From Tritrichomonas foetus (taxonomy: Eukaryota > Parabasalia > Tritrichomonadida > Tritrichomonadidae), in contig MLAK01000696.1 in the NCBI GenBank assembly GCA_001839685.1, positions 1-36,535 on the forward strand: DNA of 36,535 bases, written 5' to 3'. Every line of letters begins with the position of its first letter. Position 1 is the first letter of the stretch. Under the pieces are notes generated by a model that was given only the letters and a program-made list of their open reading frames with translations, was not told where the DNA came from and made no database searches. Shown here one piece after another: positions 29,930 through 36,535 of the stretch. Made by a program: the position numbers and the translations under genes.

Positions 29930-29930
<1 letters not shown>
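28306..29930. other. 1.6-kb AT-rich region with small repeats and no gene
   Basis: No reading frame is supported. A perfect 14-base palindrome, AACGTTATAACGTT, lies at 29032-29045 amid CCTTATAA/GCCTTATAAT repeats (about 29005-29075). A 12-base direct repeat, GTAGTGCAGAGG, occurs at 29380-29391 and 29401-29412 (period 21). The region has the look of decayed mobile DNA. Confidence 0.45.

Positions 29931-30012
<82 letters not shown>
29931..30012. repeat. 82-base poly(A) tract
   Basis: An uninterrupted run of 82 A, far longer than any other homopolymer here. It could be the tail of a retroposed transcript on the plus strand, a replication-slippage expansion, or an assembly join. The preceding sequence does not look like a gene's 3' end. 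Confidence 0.9.
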
Positions 30013-30013
<1 letters not shown>

Positions 30014-30570
30014 CAAATATTGACGGTAGTATTCTTTTAATTCTCTTATTTCTTTCTCATTCTAATCGTTAATCATATAATTTCTCACTTTAATTATCAA
30101 GTTAGTAACGGGATTTAATGGAGTGGAGGCACTAGAATATCTGAGTTTATACAGAAGTTTGTGTCAATTGTTTCTACACGAACATCAACTTTGTTGTTCC
30201 TTTATGAAATATTCACAGAAAAACGTGTAATATCTGTTCCTTTTTTTTCTAATGTAATTGGTATGATAAAATCAGCAGCTGACTGTGAGCAATGAATAAT
30301 CTTGGAAATTTTAATTCGGTTTCGTCTTTTTCCGACAAAATATAATCATCTTTTTCCTAAAAGAACGCGCATATCTTTTTTAAATTTTATAGGTCACTCA
30401 ACCTGACTATCAATAGCTACAACTGATGAAAGCTAATTAGAAAATACTTTTATGGAAAATATATTGGTTTAAACAAGAATCTGAAAGACAAAAAACGGCA
30501 AGCACTACCCAACAATGATATCAAAATATTTTTCTCGTTTCATTACAAGATATTGCTCAAAATTATACAG
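30013..30570. other. Gene-free AT-rich region
   Basis: It lies between the A tract and the left arm of the foldback element. I see nothing but AT-rich sequence. Confidence 0.4.
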
Positions 30571-31176
30571 AGTAGTAATATAACTGGTGATCAAAATTAA
30601 CCACTCTGTGGTTCATACTCTACCCAGTTATTCAGTCCAAATGAGTCATAAATGAGCCCAAAGCCCCTTAAATCAACGAAAAGCAAATGAAACTTACCAA
30701 TGTGTCTTTAATAACTACTTCTGCATTGAATCAAAAGATCATTTTACAAATGTGAAGACATTTCATCAATGGTCGAACAGTCATATGATAATTGATGAAT
30801 AAGGGGATGAATCTATTAATATAATGTACCTAATCTTTCATAATTTAAAAAGTAACTTGTGAATAAATGTAGTGCCTCAAAGAAATGTATTTGGTCATTT
30901 ATAAAGCGTGCATATGTTACTATATTTACTATTGGTTGAGTAGTAATTAATGTTTTTTGGTCATTTTGATCATTTTGTATCGTACCTATAATTATATTTA
31001 ACCGTCAATATAACTTGATTGTGTGACCATATATATCATCAACTGGTTGATGAGTTTCATTTGCTTTTCGTTGATTTGAGGGGTTTTTGGCTCATTTGTG
31101 GCTCATTTAGGCTGAATAACTGGGTAGAGTATGAACCACTCCGTGGTTCATTTAGATCTTCAGTTATATTACTACT
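30571..31176. mobile_element. Foldback/MITE-like element with 124-base inverted arms
   Basis: Left arm 30571-30694 and right arm 31053-31176 are inverted copies of equal length. Aligned without gaps they differ at 14 of 124 positions by hand count (about 89% identity). Both begin, reading inward, AGTAGTAATATAACTG and end AAAAGCAAATGAAACT. Weaker similarity may continue about 16 bases outside. Each arm contains a small hairpin, (G)AACCAC-NNN-GTGGTT(C). The 358-base centre is AT-rich and non-coding. No target duplication is obvious. It is likely a non-autonomous foldback transposon. A structured RNA locus is less likely but possible. Confidence 0.75.
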
Positions 31177-31384
31177 TCACGAATTTCGAGTGTACACTAT
31201 TCACACATCCCATGATTACACTTCACCCTGAGAAGATTATTAGAATTAACGTTAAAGCCAGACATTTTACACAATGATTCATTAGCAACTTTATATTTAA
31301 TTCAAATATACTTGACTCAATGAGAATGATTATTTAAACGTCTCCCATATTCGACCAAATAAACTCAGAAAAAATCAACATTTT

Positions 31385-31389
31385 TCATT
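31385..31389 (+). promoter_or_regulatory. Candidate Initiator TCATT upstream of the glycosyltransferase
   Basis: TCATT has its A 11 bases before the ATG at 31398. AACGT (31337-31341), resembling the Trichomonas M3 motif, lies about 45 bases further up. The context TTTCATTAATC repeats that of enkurin. It shows the gene carries a host-type promoter. Confidence 0.5.
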
Positions 31390-31397
31390 AATCTTTC

Positions 31398-32594
31398 ATG
31401 AGCCAAGTCTTACCTTCCAACTTTTCATTGAAAAAGGTGGCTCCAGTATCAAATTCATCATTGAGAGTATCCATAGGTCCTAACAAATCCAAAATTATCT
31501 CAACTTCCAAAAACAACTCTCATTGGTCCTCTGAAAGCTGTGAGCAACCAGGCCACCACTATCATCAAAAACACACTGGTTCACTTTTTTGGTGGATTTA
31601 TATACCATTTTTCATTTTCTCCTTGACAAGGAGAGAGAACGCTTTCACTATAAAGGATTTTTTCTTCGTCTTTGAAAAACTCGCACCATATGGATTCATG
31701 CGAATTAGGAGCGAACAAGATACCCTTAGGCCATTTTTCTCCAGTATAGAAGGTGCTATTTTTCGTGGTGTGATTGTTTACATAGAGTCCACTGATGATA
31801 CAGAGAAGATTTTGTTTGATTTTGTGAAAACACATCCCTACTTTTCGATCTACAAATATCCATACATTGTTAAGCGAAAAAATATCACTATCCTTGAAGA
31901 ACGTCTCGATTATTTTTATAATTTTGCTCTTTCTAAAATCCCAAAAAATGCATGGTTCATTAAACTTGATGCTGACAATATTTATTCATCAGAAAGCTTG
32001 TTAAAAGTTATGAGTATCCCAAAGAATGATAATGAGTTAATCTGTCTTCCATACTTAAACATGTATTGTAACATTACTACAAAAACTCCATTTTTCTTGT
32101 ATCATGATGGAATCGTGAAAAATGTATGTGATCATTGGCTACTGAAAAATGTTGGTTGTTATTTTGAAATTGGAAATAAAGCAGACAATTCTTCAGCTGA
32201 ACTATTAATCACCAGAAGAGGAATAAAGAAAATCAGAGGAAATGTTCAAGCACTTCACTTTCCCTTTCAAAAAAGTCGAAGAGCATCTCTATTGAAAAAA
32301 GAAAGACTATCAAATATGTATATTGAAAATGAAGAGTCACCAATAATTGATAAATGCAAATGTGATAAATCTTTATGTAATTATAACAAATTTTACCAAG
32401 CCTGTAATGACATTTCAAAACAAATGGATGAATCATATAATAAGAATTTGGAGCTTCAAAATAATCACTTAATAATTTTGGATAAGGCTATTCAAATAAC
32501 TACAAGTTTTTTAGTTATTTTTCTTTTGGGCTTTATAATATATTTATTTGTTAAAAATATCGTTTTTCATTATGTTAGGGCCAAATTGAAATAA
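31398..32594 (+). CDS. Membrane-anchored glycosyltransferase resembling bacterial CgtA (beta-1,4-GalNAc transferase type)
   Basis: A 398-residue protein. Residues 1-60 are polar and Ser/Asn/His-rich. A short hydrophobic stretch (62-75, FWWIYIPFFIFSL) follows. The catalytic region (about 95-310) has FMRIRSEQDTLRPFFSSI, an IFRGVIVYIESTDDTEKI segment, and IPKNAWFIKLDADNIY with DxD at 191-193 for metal-nucleotide-sugar binding. It also has IPKNDNEL and a distal ALHFPFQKSRR. The order and wording follow the bacterial CgtA/GT12-like family, which adds GalNAc to sialylated lipooligosaccharide. Here a C-terminal transmembrane helix (about 367-390, FLVIFLLGFIIYLFV) and a basic tail are added, suggesting Golgi or surface membrane location. 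A host-like promoter lies upstream. Acceptor and sugar donor are unknown. It is a good candidate for transfer from bacteria. Family recall is strong, exact activity uncertain. Confidence 0.85.
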   Translation: MSQVLPSNFSLKKVAPVSNSSLRVSIGPNKSKIISTSKNNSHWSSESCEQPGHHYHQKHTGSLFWWIYIPFFIFSLTRRENAFTIKDFFFVFEKLAPYGFMRIRSEQDTLRPFFSSIEGAIFRGVIVYIESTDDTEKILFDFVKTHPYFSIYKYPYIVKRKNITILEERLDYFYNFALSKIPKNAWFIKLDADNIYSSESLLKVMSIPKNDNELICLPYLNMYCNITTKTPFFLYHDGIVKNVCDHWLLKNVGCYFEIGNKADNSSAELLITRRGIKKIRGNVQALHFPFQKSRRASLLKKERLSNMYIENEESPIIDKCKCDKSLCNYNKFYQACNDISKQMDESYNKNLELQNNHLIILDKAIQITTSFLVIFLLGFIIYLFVKNIVFHYVRAKLK

Positions 32595-33570
32595 CTGAAA
32601 AAATCGGATTTATCAAAAAAGGCAAAAATAAATTTGAGAGTGACATAAAATGCATTTTGGATCATGAAAAATTGATCAAGATCAAAATGAGAGTTTGAGG
32701 TACTTCATAACGATAAATAAATAAATCACAAGAGTAAAGAAATCTCCAAAAAACGCGAAATATTAATTTTTGATTGTTTTTGAGCCGTTCTTTTCCAATG
32801 AGCTGACTTACATAAAATAGTAATAGGATGACTTTCATTTCATATCTTCGGATGATCATTCGCAAGTTGATCTGACGAATTATAATTTGGTTAGCTTTGA
32901 ATCAAAACTAAACAATGCAAGTTATTTGGCATCTATTATGCTTGAAATTTATTGATTTGAAAAAAGTAATCTGCTTAACTATTTTTTATTTGCGAATCCG
33001 AAATCAATCTCATTTGAAGAATAGTAATTGATTTTTTGAAAAATATGATGAATTTATATCTTTTATGTATGGAAAATTTCATTTCTACAACGATAGAAAG
33101 TAAAAAACCTTTCAAATAAATATAATTCATCATACTAATTGACAGTTTGCTTGGTATAAGGGCTATGATGTCATGCAGTTTAATATTAATGAAGTTTTAT
33201 ATTCTGCATCATGGTTTTTGAATGATTTGGAATAACACCGGAAATTTTGAAATTTACATTTGTGTCAAAAAAGAGTCGGCCGCAAAGTTATTTTGGGTAT
33301 TACGATGTTCGTCTAGAATAAATAACATTTCAGATGTTGAGAATCAATTTAGGCTTTAGTTTGTTCGCGGATTAACGATTTTTTTTTATGGACATGGAGG
33401 GGCAAATTTTAGTGGATCTATTCAATCCAATTCGAATAAAACTCATTAATTTACAATTGTTGTCTTTCATTTCACCGAATCTAAGCAAAAATAAAATATT
33501 TCAGAATCATTTTTTTATTTTTTGGATTTATTTATATAAATTTACTATAGAATAGTTTTATTATATAATT
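32595..33570. other. Convergent intergenic region, 976 bases
   Basis: It lies between the 3' ends of the glycosyltransferase (+) and the HAD gene (-). It is AT-rich, with a small GC-richer spot at about 33273-33287 (GAGTCGGCCGCAAAG). No gene or repeat family is seen. Confidence 0.4.
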
Positions 33571-34290
33571 TTATTCTTGAAGTGGTCCAAGAAGCGCCAA
33601 AATTTGCGAGTAATCACTCACAATATGAGTTGGTGTCACTTTTTCACTGTTCTTTCCAGCAGGATTATACCAAATTGTATCAAGGCCAGCATTAATTCCT
33701 CCCTGGATGTCAGATGTGAGGCTATCACCGACAACGATACATCTTGAACGCGCTTCTTCTTCAGTCACGCCGATTTTTTCGAAAACTTTCATGAAAAATT
33801 CTTTTTGTGGTTTGCTCACGCCCAAGTCCTCACCACAGAATATTCCGCTATAAATTTGTTGCGTTTCCGGTTTTTCGAAGCGACTGTGTTGCACCTTTCC
33901 GATTCCATTTGTGACAATGTAAATTTTATATCCGCGATTTTTGAGTTCACGAAGAAGATTGAGAGCTCCATCAAACAAAACGCCTGTCTTGCCGGTATTT
34001 ATCATGAAATCTTCAGCGAATTGTTTCGTATCGATGTTTAAACCGAGTTCTTCAAATGTCCACTTAAATCTGATAGATTTCAGTTCTTCGATCGTTAAAG
34101 TTCCTGCTTCAATCATCCCCCATGCTTTTGTGTTATATTTCTTAAAGCAGCCTCGCGTTTCATCGTTTAAAGGTATTCCATATTGCTCCCATGTCCACTT
34201 GATTGAATTTTTCTCTGTTTCTGCAAAGTCGTAAAGTGTTCCATCGGCGTCGAAGAGAAGGATATCGTATTTTCTGTTCTGTTCTGTCAT
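33571..34290 (-). CDS. HAD-superfamily pyrimidine/nucleotide phosphatase, YjjG type
   Basis: A 239-residue HAD hydrolase. Motif I DADGTLYDF has the nucleophile D14 and acid/base D16. The helical cap spans about 20-100. Motif II is VTNG (T127), motif III Lys K160 in LGVSKP, and motif IV VVGDSLTSDIQGG (D189, D194). A GINAGLDTIWYNP segment follows. These match the YjjG/YfnB subgroup, bacterial 5'-nucleotidases that clear non-canonical pyrimidine nucleotides. Length fits (225-235 usual). The catalytic set is complete, so an active soluble enzyme is expected. No organelle signal is seen. The closest look is to bacterial proteins, and acquisition from bacteria is likely for a trichomonad. The ATG at 34290 is the only sensible start, with TCACT (minus strand, 34320-34316) 26-30 bases upstream. 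Confidence 0.93.
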   Translation of the reverse strand: MTEQNRKYDILLFDADGTLYDFAETEKNSIKWTWEQYGIPLNDETRGCFKKYNTKAWGMIEAGTLTIEELKSIRFKWTFEELGLNIDTKQFAEDFMINTGKTGVLFDGALNLLRELKNRGYKIYIVTNGIGKVQHSRFEKPETQQIYSGIFCGEDLGVSKPQKEFFMKVFEKIGVTEEEARSRCIVVGDSLTSDIQGGINAGLDTIWYNPAGKNSEKVTPTHIVSDYSQILALLGPLQE

Positions 34291-34315
34291 TGTGGTTCTT
34301 TAACCAGCCAAGAAA

Positions 34316-34320
34316 AGTGA
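34316..34320 (-). promoter_or_regulatory. Candidate Initiator TCACT upstream of the HAD gene
   Basis: On the minus strand TCACT fits TCA(Y)(T/A) and lies 26-30 bases before the ATG at 34290. GAAAAAGTTCAT on the same strand (34374-34363) is a second possible element. Confidence 0.3.
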
Positions 34321-34560
34321 AGAAAAAAATTGAATACCACATTCAAAACAAATGACGTTGATATGAACTTTTTCTGTGTTCTCATAGAAAAAATTATATT
34401 AAATGAGATAAACATGAAAAAGAAAAAAAAAAAAAATTGAAAGAAAATTTTGGTTTAAAGGTGAATTTATATTTACAATTTAAATAACATCTAATATTAC
34501 ATAACATAAGTAATCAATATCGACAAAGATTGATGATATATGATCTGATCTGCATCGAAA

Positions 34561-35859
34561 CTACACCGCAAAGAAAGGAGCCGATTTATTATATTTTTTC
34601 CGCCAAGTATATAACGAAGTAGATCCTTGAACAGATCGACTCACTTTTTTAGATTTCTTCAAAATTTGGGAAACGGTAACATTTGGAATACATATCTTTG
34701 CTTGAGAGAGGTGACTTCCAGAAGATGAAATCGGCGAACTCACGAGAGCTGAGCATTTTTTGAAATATGGATGTTCAAGTGCCTCAATCGCCGATAGACG
34801 TTCGTTCGGATTGACCTTCAATAGGTTTTTAATCAAGTTCATTAAATCTGGCTTTGCGTTTGGGTGATTTTCTGGAAAATCGTAATTTGCATTCATGAGA
34901 CTCTCAACCTGCTCGCTGAATAGTTTCCCTTTCCATGGCATTTTCCCGAAAGCCATCATGTAAAGGGTGACGCCCAAGGACCACATGTCATATTTTTTGC
35001 CGTCGTATGGGGCTTTTGATAAACACTCTGGTGCGACAAATGGAAAAGTGCCACAAAATGACTTCAATTTTTCACCTTCTTGAATAACGGTTGAATACCC
35101 CCAGTCAAGGATTTTTGGCCTCATAAGTGAGTCAAAGGCAATATTGCATGGTTTGATATCTCTATGAACGATATTTAAAGAATGGATAAAAGCAATTGCT
35201 TCATAGATTTGCTTAAATACCGAATATAGCATGTCACCGTCCATTCCAAGATAATGAGTTTCTTTCTGATTTCCCCTTTCACCCGGACCGAATATAATGT
35301 GCGTATTTGATTGTATTTCATGTCTTTTATTTCGCTTGGTATCGTTTTCAGTGCCAAGGTTTCCATTAATGGAGGGTAAATTAATTTGTGAGGATTGATT
35401 TTCGTTATTGAGTGAGTGAATATTGATGCTGTCAGAAATAGGTGAAATATTAGCATTTGAAGGTGAAATTTTGGAATCATGGTTTTGTTTGTCATTTGTT
35501 GAATTTATAATTTGGTTATGATTTGCATTTGCTCGTTCATCAAGGTATGATTGAAGTGTACCATTACTACAATATTCTGTCACGATAAAATAATAATCAC
35601 CTTCATGGAAATAATCGTAGAGACGGATCACGTTTTTATGGCCAACACGTCGGAGAGTTTCTGCTTCCTTTTTGAAAAGGAACTGCGTTAATTCTTCACT
35701 AGAATATTCTGCCTGCGTGATGACTTTCATACAAAATTCACAGTGATATTTCTTGGAAAACACTTTGTAAGCTGTCCCGTACCGTCCGTTTCCTATTTTG
35801 CTGAGAATTGTATAATCGCGTATTTCGCTTGAAAGGCCATCCGGCAAAGGATCATTCAT
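34561..35859 (-). CDS. Ser/Thr protein kinase (CAMK-like) with DWG in place of DFG
   Basis: A 432-residue kinase, start set at the ATG at 35859. A TTG-initiated extension of two codons is not needed. The Gly-rich loop is GNGRYG (24-29), catalytic Lys K45 (CMKVI), Glu about 65, and HRDIKPCN at 232-239. The magnesium motif is DWG at 252-254, where almost all kinases have DFG. APE lies at 276-278 and the D-W-S-L-G segment near 291-296. An 85-95 residue Asn/Ser-rich low-complexity insert (about 111-203) separates the helix D region from helix E. The order of lobes and WSLGVTLYMMAFGKMPW suggest the CAMK/AMPK-like group. All catalytic residues are present, so activity is expected despite DWG. The C-terminal tail (370-432) is Ser-rich and basic. 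Substrates are unknown. Trichomonads have very large kinomes, so context says little. Confidence 0.93.
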   Translation of the reverse strand: MNDPLPDGLSSEIRDYTILSKIGNGRYGTAYKVFSKKYHCEFCMKVITQAEYSSEELTQFLFKKEAETLRRVGHKNVIRLYDYFHEGDYYFIVTEYCSNGTLQSYLDERANANHNQIINSTNDKQNHDSKISPSNANISPISDSINIHSLNNENQSSQINLPSINGNLGTENDTKRNKRHEIQSNTHIIFGPGERGNQKETHYLGMDGDMLYSVFKQIYEAIAFIHSLNIVHRDIKPCNIAFDSLMRPKILDWGYSTVIQEGEKLKSFCGTFPFVAPECLSKAPYDGKKYDMWSLGVTLYMMAFGKMPWKGKLFSEQVESLMNANYDFPENHPNAKPDLMNLIKNLLKVNPNERLSAIEALEHPYFKKCSALVSSPISSSGSHLSQAKICIPNVTVSQILKKSKKVSRSVQGSTSLYTWRKKYNKSAPFFAV

Positions 35860-36400
35860 TCGCAAATTGAAACTTTGATCTTTTTAAAAAGAAAAAAGAA
35901 AATTTGAGAAAGTATTTTTTGGTAACTCATTGAATTTTGTGATGATAAAATGGGTGAATACTTACAAATTTCAAAGATTATTAATCCAAAAATAATCTTT
36001 ATTGAAAATTGAAAGATTGATTTTATTTTTTCTATGAATTAGTTTATATGATTGAGGACAATATGGTGAGATTTTTCAAATCGTTTTCCAATGCATCATT
36101 TTTTCATGGCTAATATAGATACTAAGGTACTCCCGGATAACCGCCGACGATTTGAGAGATGCACTCAAAAAGTTCGGGTTTTTGAGTTATTTTCAATTTT
36201 TTGTATGTATTTTTTCCTATGTATAGAAAAAAAAAATCGAAATTGAATGTAAAAAAAAAAGTATTCAAATTTTTTAAAAAAGAAATTGAATTTTTCTCTT
36301 TCCTTTTTAAGGTTTATAAATGAATAAAGAAATTAATTATTGAATATATAAATGAAGAAATTTTGTAAATTCATGATGTAAGTTGTAAATTCATTCATTG
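35860..36400. other. Upstream region of the kinase gene with a GC patch and hairpin
   Basis: It is AT-rich apart from a GC-richer spot at about 36128-36160. A 9-bp perfect stem follows directly (36163-36171 with 36179-36187, loop of seven bases GTTCGGG). On the kinase side a TCAATTT-like sequence precedes its ATG. No coding sequence is seen. Confidence 0.45.
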
Positions 36401-36535
36401 TGTTGTCATTACATTCATTATGTTGTCATTGCATTCATTATGTTGTTACTGCATTAATAATGTTGTCATTGCATTCATTATATTCTCAATGCATTCATTA
36501 TATTGTTGTTGCATTAATAATGTTGTTATTGCATT
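36401..36535. repeat. Minisatellite, 20-bp unit, running off the window end
   Basis: About 6.75 copies of a 20-base unit like TGTTGTCATTGCATTCATTA. Units vary at the ninth and tenth bases and alternate between CATTCATTA and CATTAATAA endings (36441, 36501). The period of 20 is not a multiple of three, so it is not coding. Earlier partial copies begin near 36388. Confidence 0.85.

Noticed and set aside
29831..30040. Open frame with a long poly-Lys stretch
   Set aside because: It exists only because the 82-base A tract has no stop codons; the flanking residues show no protein-like pattern.
35860..35865. Two-codon upstream extension of the kinase
   Set aside because: It begins with TTG; the ATG at 35859 is the normal start.
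1..36535. tRNA, rRNA and CRISPR features
   Set aside because: No convincing tRNA A/B boxes with cloverleaf pairing, no rRNA-like sequence and no direct-repeat/spacer arrays were seen by eye; a covariance search was not possible.
1..36535. Spliceosomal introns
   Set aside because: The recognised genes read through whole, and no trichomonad-type ACTAACACACAG 3' intron motif was found.

Overview
This window looks like nuclear DNA of an anaerobic flagellate protist of the parabasalid/trichomonad type, most likely close to Tritrichomonas. The evidence is combined, not a database match. Long eukaryotic genes (MSH2, GAF-PDE, enkurin, SHIPPO, protein kinase) run without introns in very AT-rich DNA with the standard genetic code. 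Several starts have a TCATT element 9-35 bases upstream, like the TCA(Y)(T/A) Initiator of Trichomonas. The DnaJ has a short hydrogenosome-style presequence. Decayed transposons are present, and two genes have bacterial-looking enzymes.

Layout. 1-6974: an MSH2-type mismatch repair ATPase and a helical protein resembling the Golgi tether COG8 (both +), a hydrogenosomal/mitochondrial-type DnaJ (-), and a 66-residue charged protein (+). 7707-18065: five minus-strand genes for mostly cytoskeletal proteins. They are a coiled-coil protein with a C-terminal Cys pair (possibly DUF4795-like), an unrecognised 241-residue protein, a 1267-residue coiled-coil protein, enkurin, and a SHIPPO/STPGR repeat protein. 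Enkurin and SHIPPO proteins are axonemal in other flagellates. 19070-22690: a large cyclic-nucleotide phosphodiesterase with three or four GAF domains (-). 23536-25878: a leucine-rich-repeat protein with CARMIL-like layout (+).

25879-31350 is a gene-poor repeat zone. It holds a 597-bp element with 11-bp inverted termini and a TAA duplication, a DD35E integrase pseudogene with three stops, a possible pogo-like transposase scrap, an 82-base A tract, and a foldback element with 124-base inverted arms about 89% identical. Next to it (31398-32594) is a membrane-anchored glycosyltransferase resembling bacterial CgtA, then a YjjG-type HAD nucleotidase (-) and a protein kinase with DWG in place of DFG (-). 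The window ends in a 20-bp minisatellite.

The genes do not form an operon; each appears to be transcribed alone. The most noteworthy items are the CgtA-like glycosyltransferase beside the foldback element, the multi-GAF phosphodiesterase, the flagellar gene neighbourhood and the two unclassified inverted-repeat elements. Family names are given from recalled motifs, and no searches were run.
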